The notes under the pieces are model-generated. The model worked only from the letters and a program-made list of their open reading frames with translations, made no database searches and was not told where the DNA came from. Below, one piece after another: positions 41,704 through 50,421 of a DNA stretch of 64,000 nucleotides. The number at the start of each line of letters is the position of its first letter. The stretch's first letter is position 1. The position numbers and the translations under genes are program-made. The DNA is from Paenibacillus antibioticophila. GTDB lineage: Bacteria; Bacillota; Bacilli; Paenibacillales; Paenibacillaceae. The stretch spans positions 245,495-309,494 of the forward strand of contig NZ_HG005139.1 in NCBI RefSeq assembly GCF_000455265.1. Reading direction: 5' to 3'.

Positions 41704-42790
41704 GACGTTTACTCCTCCCTTTCTGAATCAGGATTGCTAATAAGGCCAGCAGCGGTAATCCAATGGCTGCCCCAATCTCAAACAGGCTAAGTACATCGAA
41801 CCATTGTTCAACGATAATCAGCGACTTTGGAATGTAGGAGACCCCTATAGCCAAGGTCATGATCAGGAAAAGCAGCAGTTTCCAGGGGGCTTTGGGTAAG
41901 ACGGCCGAATACATTTGCTGGCTCGACCAGAAGTACATGCCTGAGGTTACAATGATACTAAACAGGAACAGACTGAAGATAAAATTCTGAATGCGCTCGA
42001 CAAAGGGAAATTGCATATAGCCAAACATGTCCAGCATCGGAAAAGATAAATATTTTAACTCGTGATAATTGAAGAATCCGTAGCACAGTAAGGCAACAAA
42101 CAAATAGATCAACAGCGAGATGCTGTTGCCAAGATGGACATACTTAAGCCACTTATTGTTTTTCTCGGCATAGGGAAACAGGAGGATCGATAACTCGTAC
42201 CCCATGAATGCCGCGTACACACTTGCAAATCCCTTCAGCCAGTCACGGCCCTCTTTGAACACATAGGGAGAAAGGCGAAGCAGATCAAAGTCGCCCAGCA
42301 TCATAAAGCCTGAGGGAACGATTGCCAGGAGTATGAATACCATCAGGAGGTTGGCTTTGGACATGTTGTAGATTCCTTTGGTGACAAACAGAAAAATCAA
42401 GATATCAACAAATATCTTTAGCATCAAGTCCGAGGTGGAGGGGAAGATGATCATTTGGTAGATCAGCACGTACTGCTTGACGACAAGGCATCCGATCAGA
42501 GCAAAGAGACTTCCCACAGCCAGATACACCGGAATAAGCATGAAGCGCGGCAGTCCCCCCTGTAATATATCAAATAAAGACTTCCCTTTACCCAGACGGT
42601 ATACTGCGTTGATCAGCATGATGTTAAGCGCGACGATCAGGTAGACCAGGATAAGGATGATCCAACCGTTGGTTCCGAAATAAGTGGCAATCGTCCTGGG
42701 AAGGGTGAACTGCACGACGCCTGCCTGGGTATTGAAAATCAACATGGCGATGGAAAAACGATGAAGCTTTTCTTGTGCCAACGGGATCAC
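41693..42790 (-). CDS. gerAB: Spore germination permease, GerB subunit (operon 1)
   Basis: A ~365-residue GerAB/spore-permease protein of the APC superfamily with about ten helices (FSIAMLIFNTQAGVVQFTLPR, TNGWIILILVYLIVALNIMLI, and so on). It is thought to bind the germinant amino acid or sugar in the inner spore membrane. The frame allows GTG 42790 directly after the gerAA stop (TAGGTG). TTG 42781 is equally or more likely because AGGTGATC lies at the right distance. Ligand is unknown. Confidence 0.9.
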   Translation of the reverse strand: MIPLAQEKLHRFSIAMLIFNTQAGVVQFTLPRTIATYFGTNGWIILILVYLIVALNIMLINAVYRLGKGKSLFDILQGGLPRFMLIPVYLAVGSLFALIGCLVVKQYVLIYQMIIFPSTSDLMLKIFVDILIFLFVTKGIYNMSKANLLMVFILLAIVPSGFMMLGDFDLLRLSPYVFKEGRDWLKGFASVYAAFMGYELSILLFPYAEKNNKWLKYVHLGNSISLLIYLFVALLCYGFFNYHELKYLSFPMLDMFGYMQFPFVERIQNFIFSLFLFSIIVTSGMYFWSSQQMYSAVLPKAPWKLLLFLIMTLAIGVSYIPKSLIIVEQWFDVLSLFEIGAAIGLPLLALLAILIQKGRSKRHAS

Positions 42791-44287
42791 CTATTTCTTC
42801 ATCTTATTCAGGCTAACATTCGTGGAACGCGTCTGGGAGGGGCGTCTGTTCAAGGCCCAGAACGGACCGCGAATAAAGATATCGTTCCAGTCCCGGAGCT
42901 TGACAGGTGCAGCCGGTATTGTATAAGGCGCGCCCAGACTTGTTAATTTGGCTAAATGGATAATAATCAGGGCGATGCCTGCGCAAAAACCGAAGTTCCC
43001 CAGCATACCTGACAGAATCAGCAGACCAAACCGGACAAGCCGGAGGGAGCCGCTCATGATATAGCTGGGAACCACGAAGGAAGCAATGGCTGACATGGCT
43101 ACAGAAATGATCAGAATATTGCTCGTGAACCCGGCTTGTACGGCTGCCGTTCCAATTACGATACCGCCAACGATACCGATGGTTTGTCCAATTTTGGTCG
43201 GAAGGCGCGCCCCTGCCTCCCGCAGCATTTCGATGGTTCCTTCCATCAGTAAAGCTTCGATTATGGGAGGGAACGGGACGCGGGATCTGGATTCGGTCAA
43301 GGAAATAAGCAGATTCTCGGGAATCATCTCATAGTGATAGGTTGTGATTGCGACATATAAAGGCGTCAAGCATATGGTAATAAGAAACGCTATGTAGCGA
43401 AGAACCCGTAAAGCCGATCCTACTACCCACCGATTATAATAATCATCCGGCGTGGTAAAGAACTCAAAAAAGGAGGAGGGGGCGATAATCACCGAGGGAC
43501 TATGCTCCTCGATTAACACAAGCTTCCCCTCATTCAGCTTGGATACTGCGATATCCGTCCGCTCCGAGGTTTGGAACAATGGAAACAGAGCGTTTGGAAA
43601 ATCATCGATAAGCTGAGTCAGCATCGTTCCGTCATATAATGAACTGAACTCAATGGCTTTAATCCGCTCCTCCATTTCCCGGACGTATTCCATGTCAGCT
43701 ATTCCGTCTATGTAGAGCACACAAATTTTGGTCTTGGAGAGTTCACCAGCCGTATATTGGAGTACCTTCAACCGGTTGCTTTTTAATCTGGAGCGGATCA
43801 GTCCCAAGTTGGTACCGAGCGATTCATTGAAAGCATCGTGCGGACCGTTGATGGCGCTTTCCGATTCGGATTGCTCGATGGACCTTTTCTCCGGGCCATA
43901 AGCATCCACCAGATACACCCCCTGAGGAAGAAAGAGAGCCACGTAACCATTCAGAATTCCGTGAACGGTTTGGACAGCATCCTCGGCAGCAATGAATTGC
44001 GAGCGCCGGAGCAATTGCTCCAATTCCTCCCTTTTGATATTCAGCAAAGGACGAAGAACATCCCTTTCATACGCCTGGGCGTCCAATTGATGAGCAAAGA
44101 ACAGCAAATCTGCCTGGAGTTCGGGCATGGTGTAGTGAGTCAGGTCGCTGCAATCCTTAAATTCCTCTTGAACATTCTGTAAAGTAAGGGCGCCCGGGGC
44201 TTGAGGAGAGCCCTGCGGGCTGTCGCTATGATCGCTTTTTTTGTTTTTGGCCTGGACCCACTTACTGATGAATTGGAGCATGGACAT
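42791..44287 (-). CDS. gerAA: Spore germination protein, GerA subunit (operon 1)
   Basis: A 498-residue GerA-family protein. A hydrophilic N-terminal domain (GYVALFLPQGVYLVDAYG, NGPHDAFNESLGTNLGLIRSRL, CVLYIDGIADMEYV) precedes a membrane domain of five or six helices (RVPFPPIIEALLMEGTIEML, IVGGIVIGTAAVQAGFTSNI). GerA subunits form the ion-conducting ring of the germinant receptor. ATG 44287 is at good distance from GGAGGGG. It is the first gene of this minus-strand operon and lies downstream of the SDR terminator. Confidence 0.93.
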   Translation of the reverse strand: MSMLQFISKWVQAKNKKSDHSDSPQGSPQAPGALTLQNVQEEFKDCSDLTHYTMPELQADLLFFAHQLDAQAYERDVLRPLLNIKREELEQLLRRSQFIAAEDAVQTVHGILNGYVALFLPQGVYLVDAYGPEKRSIEQSESESAINGPHDAFNESLGTNLGLIRSRLKSNRLKVLQYTAGELSKTKICVLYIDGIADMEYVREMEERIKAIEFSSLYDGTMLTQLIDDFPNALFPLFQTSERTDIAVSKLNEGKLVLIEEHSPSVIIAPSSFFEFFTTPDDYYNRWVVGSALRVLRYIAFLITICLTPLYVAITTYHYEMIPENLLISLTESRSRVPFPPIIEALLMEGTIEMLREAGARLPTKIGQTIGIVGGIVIGTAAVQAGFTSNILIISVAMSAIASFVVPSYIMSGSLRLVRFGLLILSGMLGNFGFCAGIALIIIHLAKLTSLGAPYTIPAAPVKLRDWNDIFIRGPFWALNRRPSQTRSTNVSLNKMKK

Positions 44288-44366
44288 GGCTATCCCCTCC
44301 ACAGCAATTTTTAGGTATTATGTGATGGAAAGGGAAGTTTATGCAAAGAGATCTTCCGGTTCAAGC

Positions 44367-44409
44367 AAAAAGCGGCGGAGCCGTAAAGAATCATGGCATC
44401 GCCGCTTTT
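44367..44409 (-). terminator. Terminator of the SDR gene
   Basis: AAAAGCGGCG (44367-44376) and CGCCGCTTTT (44400-44409) form a 10-bp stem with A/T runs on both sides. It separates the SDR gene from the downstream ger operon. Confidence 0.88.
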
Positions 44410-44424
44410 GATGGTACCTCTTAT

Positions 44425-45216
44425 TCATCCGCGGAGGAGAGACTCCGCACCATCGATATATACTTCTGTTCCGGTAATATGGAATGATTCATCCGAGGCG
44501 AGGAACAGGGCGAGATTAGCTACTTGCTCAGGCTTGCCGGGGCCTTTCTCCAGCGGCTGGCTCCCCTCGGGAAATTCCACGGGAATTTTAATTTCCTTCA
44601 TATCCTCTGATGGATAAGTGTTGTCACTGATATTAGTCTCTATTGCTCCAGGACAAATCGCATTGACGCGAATCCCGTACTGAGCCAGTTCGAGTGCAGC
44701 CATCTTCATGAAGGCGACTTGAGCTGCTTTAGTCGAAGCATAGGCGGAGAATCCAGTGTTGGAAAAGACGCGGTTCCCGTTAATAGAGCTTGTGATGATA
44801 ATACTTCCGCCGTGCTCTTTCATATGCGGAATTGCATATTTCACCGTAGCGAACGTTCCGCGCAAATTGATATCCATCGTTTGGTCCCAATCCTCGATCT
44901 CCATGGTCTCGATCGGAGCCATGGTGCCGTTGATCCCGGCATTGGCGAATATGACCTGAACAGAGCCGGATTCTTCAGCAATTCGGGTGAACGCCTGCTC
45001 AATCATTTCCGGCTTGGAGATATCACAAGGAATGACGTTCGCCTCACCGCCGGCATCCACAATCTGCTTGCGCGTTTCTTCCGCTTCCTCTGGCGTCCGG
45101 TCAAGCATATAGACCTTGGCCCCCTGCTGGGCAAACCTTATTGCCGCCGCTCTGCCGATCCCGGAGCCCCCTCCGGTGACGGCAGCGACTTGATCCTTCA
45201 AACGAACTTGCTTCAT
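44425..45216 (-). CDS. Short-chain dehydrogenase/reductase
   Basis: A 263-residue classical SDR. The NAD(P) motif is TGGGSGIG, NAG is in IFANAGING, the catalytic Ser is in ITSSINGN, and Tyr-Lys is in YASTK. PGAIETNI and FITG-like DESFHITGTEVYIDGA complete the pattern. Asp after the second strand (MLDRT) favours NAD over NADP. Substrate is unknown. GGGAGAGC precedes ATG 45216. It is a single-gene unit with its own terminator. Confidence 0.92.
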   Translation of the reverse strand: MKQVRLKDQVAAVTGGGSGIGRAAAIRFAQQGAKVYMLDRTPEEAEETRKQIVDAGGEANVIPCDISKPEMIEQAFTRIAEESGSVQVIFANAGINGTMAPIETMEIEDWDQTMDINLRGTFATVKYAIPHMKEHGGSIIITSSINGNRVFSNTGFSAYASTKAAQVAFMKMAALELAQYGIRVNAICPGAIETNISDNTYPSEDMKEIKIPVEFPEGSQPLEKGPGKPEQVANLALFLASDESFHITGTEVYIDGAESLLRG

Positions 45217-45292
45217 AGCCAGCTCTCCCTTCCTGATCCCGGATGGTTATAGGTTCAGTAATTAACTACCCGAACCAGCATCCCTGAATCAA

Positions 45293-45739
45293 TCAAAGAC
45301 GGGGAGCACGTCTGATTGGAATGCTCTTTGCAATCTGATTCATCACTTCGGACAGAATCAGTCCGATCGCAATAGAACCGGAGATAAGGAACGCTTGCGC
45401 CGCTAATTGAACGGCGATATCATATTGATTCTCCACAAAATTGCGCATGGCATCATAAGCAAGTCCGCCGGGAACCAAAGGAATAATCCCGGATACGCTG
45501 AATAAGATGACAGGCTCCTTATAGACTCGTGCAAAGATTAGGCTGACCAATCCTACTATAAAGGTGGCGCTAACGGTAGCAAAAATCGTATTGAAGGGAG
45601 CGGTAAGCAGGTAGTAGGCTGCCCATCCCAACATCCCGGATATCCCGCATTGAAGCAGCGTACGCTTCGGGGCATTGAATAGAATGCCGAAGGCCGCAGC
45701 GGCAACAAAGCTGGTTAGACAATGCAGCACTAGACTCAT
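45293..45739 (-). CDS. Threonine/serine exporter, ThrE small half (YjjB-like)
   Basis: A 148-residue membrane protein with four or five helices (LTSFVAAAAFGILFNAP, GMLGWAAYYLL, FIVGLVSLIFARVYKEP, SGIIPLVPGGLAY, FLISGSIAIGLILSEVMNQ). The IPLVPG motif marks the ThrE_2/DUF3815 half of ThrE-type exporters. ATG 45739 follows GGAGGAATAAG; an ORF start at 45811 lies inside the upstream gene. It pairs with the DUF1212 protein encoded 28 bases upstream, giving a split two-component transporter as in E. coli YjjP/YjjB. Confidence 0.88.
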   Translation of the reverse strand: MSLVLHCLTSFVAAAAFGILFNAPKRTLLQCGISGMLGWAAYYLLTAPFNTIFATVSATFIVGLVSLIFARVYKEPVILFSVSGIIPLVPGGLAYDAMRNFVENQYDIAVQLAAQAFLISGSIAIGLILSEVMNQIAKSIPIRRAPRL

Positions 45740-45767
45740 TCTTATTCCTCCAGATCTTGAATAATGT

Positions 45768-46526
45768 TCAGAGCACCGTGAATACAACCGCGATCCCTGC
45801 CCCGATGGCAAAGGCGGTGAGAAAGGCTTCTGCGCCTCGGGACAAGCCGGAAACCAGGTGTCCTGCCATCAAATCACGCACGGCATTCGTAATCAACAGC
45901 CCCGGAACAAGAGGCATTACGGACCCGATGATAATCTTGTCCAAGGTTGTTCCCAATTGGGTCTGAACCAACAGATAAGCGACGATTCCGATCATCAATG
46001 AGGCTGTGAACTCCGCAAAAAATTTGACCCGAACCAGCCGATGAAGCCATAGAAAGGCTGCAAATCCCAGTCCTCCGCATAGAATGCCGGGAAGGAGGTC
46101 CTTTCCGACTCCTCCGAACATAAATGTGAAGCAGCCGCTGGCTACAGCGGCGGCAACTATTTGTAATGGCAGCGGATAAGCATGCCTGGACGTATCAATT
46201 CGAACTAATTGCTGATATGCAGCTTCCGGAGAAAGGGTACCATTGCCTAGCTGTCGTGAGACATTATTCACAGCAGCTACCTTTTCCAGATCCGTGGTTC
46301 TTTCGACAATTCTGATCAATTTGGCCCATTGCATTTCTCCGGACTGAAACACAATCCCGGTTGGAGTTACATAGCTTTGCGATCCGGGCAGGCCGAGCGA
46401 AGCCGCAAGTCGGGTCATTGTATCTTCAACCCGATAGGTCTCTGCACCGCTCTGCAGCATGATTTTTCCTGCCAGCAGGCAGATCTCCACCGGCTCCTGA
46501 TCGGGAGGAATCAGCGATTCTTCCAT
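45768..46526 (-). CDS. Threonine/serine exporter, ThrE large half (YjjP-like, DUF1212)
   Basis: A 252-residue protein. The cytoplasmic N-terminal part (LAGKIMLQSGAETYRVEDTM, SYVTPTGIVFQS, LEKVAAVNNVSRQL) precedes five helices (LPLQIVAAAVASGCFTFMFGG, IIIGSVMPLVPGLLITNAVRDL). AGAETYR and the TPTG motif are hallmarks of DUF1212/ThrE_1. With the small half it should form an inner-membrane exporter for threonine, serine or a related acid; E. coli YjjPB exports succinate, so the substrate is open. AAGGAGG precedes the ATG at 46526. Confidence 0.9.
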   Translation of the reverse strand: MEESLIPPDQEPVEICLLAGKIMLQSGAETYRVEDTMTRLAASLGLPGSQSYVTPTGIVFQSGEMQWAKLIRIVERTTDLEKVAAVNNVSRQLGNGTLSPEAAYQQLVRIDTSRHAYPLPLQIVAAAVASGCFTFMFGGVGKDLLPGILCGGLGFAAFLWLHRLVRVKFFAEFTASLMIGIVAYLLVQTQLGTTLDKIIIGSVMPLVPGLLITNAVRDLMAGHLVSGLSRGAEAFLTAFAIGAGIAVVFTVL

Positions 46527-46723
46527 AGGACAGACCTCCTTAGCTTACTATGGGACATTATACATTAGCCTTACAAAAAGCGGAATCATCCACAAATATC
46601 TCCTGATGTCATTGAATGTCGAAAATTATTTTAAATTGTCGAATTATGGCGTTTGATATGTTATGCTTTGTGTATTATTTCCTTGCTGATGGTAAGGTCT
46701 TTTGTATTGAGAGGGAACGTAAT

Positions 46724-47788
46724 ATGCTTGAAAGCTTGTTTTATAACTTTACGATTTTGACGACGTTTTTGTTCTTTGGAAACATTGTATGGGGAATATG
46801 GCAGCAGAAGTATCCCAAGAAGGAATGGGAGACTGAAGTATTACTTGGCTTTATTCTGGGTGTATTCGGGATTATCCTGATGTACTCCGGGTTTTATAGC
46901 GGCCAAACGGCCTATGTTGACTTTCGTCAGCTTCCTATTCTCGTGTCTGTCTATATGGGAGGATGGCTCTCCGGTTTGATTTCTGCTGTTCTGATTCTGA
47001 TTTACCGGTTGTTTTTCCTAAATGGGTTAAATCTTGCTTCCATATTGGGGGCTGTAAATATTCTGATCACCTTCCTCTTCAGCATTCTGCTGATCCAGCG
47101 CCGGAAATTGTCTTTTCCCAGATGGGGGTGGGCGCTGGCGTGCTCTGCATGCTCCAGTGTCATTCTTATCTATGTTATTTTTCAGGAAAGGCCTTGGATT
47201 ACCATCGGAATGTTTACTCCCCTTTATCTGATTTCCGGCCTGTTTACTTTCATGATGCTTCAATATTTGCGCAAGTCGGATGATTCCTTGAGAATTATGC
47301 GCGAAGCGGCAAACCGTGATTTCTTGACGGGATTGTCCAACCTGAGAGCCTTCGAATTTATGATGGAGCAAAAAATACTGTCCTCCAAGCGGTATAATAC
47401 TCCATTTTCACTGGTTATGATTGATATCGATCATTTCAAGAAGGTAAATGATACGTATGGCCATCCCGCAGGAGATGCGGTTCTGGCGCAATTGGCGGAT
47501 GTGTTAAGGGACACCTTCCGGCCCGGCGATCATATTGCCCGGAAGGGCGGGGAGGAATTTGCGGTCATTGTGGACAACTGCGCCGCGGATAAAGTCCTTG
47601 GCATTGCAGAGCGTCTGCGGCAAAATGTGGAGTCTAACCCATTCTTATTGCCGGACGGCTCAGAGCTTAAGATGACGATTTCTGCGGGCAGCGCGACATA
47701 TCCGGATGTTCCGGAGCATGATCTGATTGACAAAGCAGACCAGGCGCTCTATCGTGCCAAATCGGAGGGCCGGAACCGGGTATGCTGA
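46724..47788 (+). CDS. Membrane diguanylate cyclase with 5TM sensor and I-site
   Basis: A 354-residue protein. Five or six helices at residues ~5-185 resemble the 5TMR-LYT sensor domain (FGIILMYSGFYSGQTAYVDFRQLPIL is the extracytoplasmic loop region). A GGDEF domain follows: DFLTGLSNLRAFEF, DIDHFKKVNDTYGHPAGD, RKGGEEFAVI. RPGD lies exactly five residues before GGEEF, a product-inhibition I-site that the other two cyclases here lack. ATG 46724 follows AGAGGGA; the longer frame from 46616 has no ribosome site. Terminator at 47825. Confidence 0.9.
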   Translation: MLESLFYNFTILTTFLFFGNIVWGIWQQKYPKKEWETEVLLGFILGVFGIILMYSGFYSGQTAYVDFRQLPILVSVYMGGWLSGLISAVLILIYRLFFLNGLNLASILGAVNILITFLFSILLIQRRKLSFPRWGWALACSACSSVILIYVIFQERPWITIGMFTPLYLISGLFTFMMLQYLRKSDDSLRIMREAANRDFLTGLSNLRAFEFMMEQKILSSKRYNTPFSLVMIDIDHFKKVNDTYGHPAGDAVLAQLADVLRDTFRPGDHIARKGGEEFAVIVDNCAADKVLGIAERLRQNVESNPFLLPDGSELKMTISAGSATYPDVPEHDLIDKADQALYRAKSEGRNRVC

Positions 47789-47824
47789 AGAATCAGTTGC
47801 AATATGAAATAGAACTGGAAACTG

Positions 47825-47858
47825 GCGGTATAGGGAGGATTCCCTGTATCGCTTTTTT
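47825..47858 (+). terminator. Terminator of the diguanylate cyclase gene
   Basis: GCGGTATAGGGA (47825-47836) pairs fully with TCCCTGTATCGC (47841-47852), two pairs being G-T wobbles, with a 4-base loop and then six T. Confidence 0.92.
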
Positions 47859-47865
47859 GTCGTTA

Positions 47866-47895
47866 TGCATGAATGTGGGGTCATTTGGCAAAATA
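47866..47895 (+). promoter_or_regulatory. Possible sigma-G promoter of ger operon 2
   Basis: TGCATG (47866-47871), a 17-base spacer and CAAAATA (47889-47895) resemble the sigma-G pattern TGNATR and CATNNTA with one mismatch. The site lies 36 bases before the gerAA start, where a forespore promoter would be expected. Confidence 0.4.
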
Positions 47896-47930
47896 GTGGC
47901 ATGTACAGATGAATGTAGGAGGCTGCGGGA

Positions 47931-49286
47931 ATGACGACTCATCGGGCGAGCAATGCTGCAAACTGGCTGAGAGAGAAGCTGGCCGAGCAATCGGACTACG
48001 AGGAGATCACGCTGGGCGCATCCTCACAAATTCAGCTTCAATATTTGAAAAGTGTGACTAACTCGAACCTGGTGTACCAATATGTAGTAGTTCCCAGTTA
48101 TGAGATGGATGATGTGCAAGCCTATGAAGCGTATATAGCAACCTTTCCCGGAACAGGTAAAGCGGATGATCTGCAGAAACTGATTGAAGGAATTTTAGAG
48201 GGCTATACCTTAGTCAGTATCGGCCCTAACAGTTATTTGCTTAACTCGGTGAAGGTGGAGTCCGGCGGTGTCGGAGAAGCGATAAATGAAGCGATTGTTC
48301 AAGGGCCTCGCGAGGCCTTCAGTGAGAGTATTGAGACGAATCTGAATCTAATTCGCCGCAGGTATCAGACTTCAGAATTGAAGGTTGAGACGATGACACT
48401 GGGGAGCCTGTCCAGAACGGCTATCGCGATCGTCTATGATCAGAAGCGGGTGGATTCGAGCGTACTCCAACAAGTAAAAGACCGGCTGAAAAAGGTTAAA
48501 ATCGATATCTTGCAATCTGCCGGAGAATTAGAGAAATATATAAGTCCTCACCGGTTCAGGATTTTTCCCAATATGGTCGTGACAGAGCGTCCGGATCGGG
48601 TTGTACTCAACCTGACAGAAGGAAAGGTTGCCATTCTGATGGATACGACCGGCTTTGCCATTATTGCTCCAGCAGTATTCACCGATTTCTTCTCGGCGAT
48701 GGATGATAAAATACAAATTCCTCTTGTCAGTCAGTTCTTGAAGCTGATTCGATACGTCGGATTGTTTATAACCTTGACCTTGCCCGGGCTATACGTCACC
48801 TTTGCATCTTACAATCCGGAAATCCTGAAGTCTCAACTTGTTCTTCTAATTGCAGGCAGCCGTGCGGCCGTTCCGTATCCATCCTTTATGGAGGTCTTTT
48901 TTATGCTGCTGATGATGGAATTTCTTACCGAAGCAAGCTTGCGCCTGCCCAAAGCGATTGGCCCGACCGCAACCACTGTAGGTGGGCTGATTCTGGGACA
49001 GGCAGCTACCCAGGCAGGGCTTGTTAGTAATATTATGATCATTCTCGTATCCGCCGTTGCAATCTCTAACTTCGTGATTCCGCTGAGTATGATGGGCTAC
49101 ACCATCCGTGTGATCAAGTACATTATTATTCTGACGGCGATGCTCTTCGGAATAGTAGGCATTATGATCTCTGTGGTCGGAATCATTATGTACTTGTCCG
49201 ATGTCCGCAGCTTCGGCAAACCCTACTTCAGACTAACATTGTGGGAATCCAAGGAGAAGGTAGGGCACCAGCATGGTAAGTCGTAG
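47931..49286 (+). CDS. gerAA: Spore germination protein, GerA subunit (operon 2)
   Basis: A 451-residue GerA-family protein, about 50 residues shorter than the operon 1 copy, mainly at the N-terminus. Family marks are VVQGPREAFSESIETNLNLIRRRYQT (visible as EAIVQGPREAFSES), AIAIVYDQKRVD, RAAVPYPSFMEVFFMLLMM and VGGLILGQAATQAGLVSNI. AGGAGG lies before ATG 47931. It overlaps gerAB by 14 bases. This operon is on the plus strand and is not a close duplicate of operon 1, so the two receptors probably answer different germinants. Confidence 0.93.
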   Translation: MTTHRASNAANWLREKLAEQSDYEEITLGASSQIQLQYLKSVTNSNLVYQYVVVPSYEMDDVQAYEAYIATFPGTGKADDLQKLIEGILEGYTLVSIGPNSYLLNSVKVESGGVGEAINEAIVQGPREAFSESIETNLNLIRRRYQTSELKVETMTLGSLSRTAIAIVYDQKRVDSSVLQQVKDRLKKVKIDILQSAGELEKYISPHRFRIFPNMVVTERPDRVVLNLTEGKVAILMDTTGFAIIAPAVFTDFFSAMDDKIQIPLVSQFLKLIRYVGLFITLTLPGLYVTFASYNPEILKSQLVLLIAGSRAAVPYPSFMEVFFMLLMMEFLTEASLRLPKAIGPTATTVGGLILGQAATQAGLVSNIMIILVSAVAISNFVIPLSMMGYTIRVIKYIIILTAMLFGIVGIMISVVGIIMYLSDVRSFGKPYFRLTLWESKEKVGHQHGKS

Positions 49287-50421
49287 GTACTACTATTATC
49301 TGTTTATGATCAGTATGGTTATCAATATTATCAATCTTGTACCGAGAGTTCTTATTCTCACCAGGTTCGACGGCGTATTCTGGTCGATTCTGCTTGCGGT
49401 TGCTTACTGCACCTTAACAATGTATATTTTCACCCGCCTGATTATCCAGTTTGAGGGACAGGGCTTTCCGGAAATTTTCAATACTTATTTACCCCGGGCT
49501 GCAGCAACTCCTCTCCTCATCTTATACTCTATCTTTTGGTTTATTGCGGGATGTATTCTGCTGTTGTCCTTCGTAGATATCACGATTCGCTTCATCAGCC
49601 CGGATATACGGGGGAGAGCTGTCATGACAGGTTTTTTGATTCTGGTGGTCGGAGCCAGTCGTATTAAGGCAACCTCCATTTTGTATGCAATAGAGACCGT
49701 ACTCATGCTGTGTTTGCCTGCAATGGTGTTCATTTTAGTCAAGGCCTTGATCAATCCCGCATTTAATTGGGACTCGGTTCTGCAGGTATTCACCTATTTA
49801 TGGACCAAGCCTAAGCTGGTTACGGTTGCCGGAGCCAGCTTTGCGTTTACCGGATATGTAAATCTGGCGATTTTCAATCGCAGCTTTCAGAATCTAAAGC
49901 TCGAGCTGCGCCATTTCTGGCTGGTTCCCGTATCTGGGCTTCTTATTCTGCTGGTTGCCCTGCTGGTGCCGATTGGGTATCACGGTACGATCGGAGTAGA
50001 GGATCATGTCTATAGCTGGTTCTCAACTGCGGATTCTTTACGAATGGAGACGTTTGTTGTTGAACGGGTTGTGTATTTGTTTTACATCACCTATCTCAGT
50101 ATGTCGCTTGTTACGGTAGTGATTTACTGGCATGTTGGTTTGGAGCTGTTCAAGGGCTGCTTCAACGGAAAGGAAAGTAAAGGGGAGTCCGAGGACGGAG
50201 AGAAGGGTACAGGTAAAAAGACGAGAAAGAGTCGATGGATCCAAGCGGTAATTCTCTTTACGCTCTCTGCGATCATGATTTATTTGGTCGAGGAGCTCAA
50301 CCAAGTTCAATTGGCTCAGGCAGGTCAGTGGTTTTTAAACTTTCGGTTTTTCTCGGAAATGCCCCTGATCCTGTTATTGATACTTCTGGTATGGAAAAAA
50401 AGGAGAAGTGCAAGAAGATGA
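49273..50421 (+). CDS. gerAB: Spore germination permease, GerB subunit (operon 2)
   Basis: A 382-residue APC-type spore permease with about ten helices (YYYYLFMISMVINIINLVPR, FWSILLAVAYCTLTMYIFTR, and so on). It has an unusual charged stretch of ~30 residues near the C-terminus (KESKGESEDGEKGTGKKTRK) before the last two helices, absent from the operon 1 protein. It would bind the germinant within the GerA-GerB-GerC receptor. The start overlaps gerAA; the stop overlaps gerAC as ATGA. Confidence 0.9.
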   Translation: MVSRRYYYYLFMISMVINIINLVPRVLILTRFDGVFWSILLAVAYCTLTMYIFTRLIIQFEGQGFPEIFNTYLPRAAATPLLILYSIFWFIAGCILLLSFVDITIRFISPDIRGRAVMTGFLILVVGASRIKATSILYAIETVLMLCLPAMVFILVKALINPAFNWDSVLQVFTYLWTKPKLVTVAGASFAFTGYVNLAIFNRSFQNLKLELRHFWLVPVSGLLILLVALLVPIGYHGTIGVEDHVYSWFSTADSLRMETFVVERVVYLFYITYLSMSLVTVVIYWHVGLELFKGCFNGKESKGESEDGEKGTGKKTRKSRWIQAVILFTLSAIMIYLVEELNQVQLAQAGQWFLNFRFFSEMPLILLLILLVWKKRRSARR

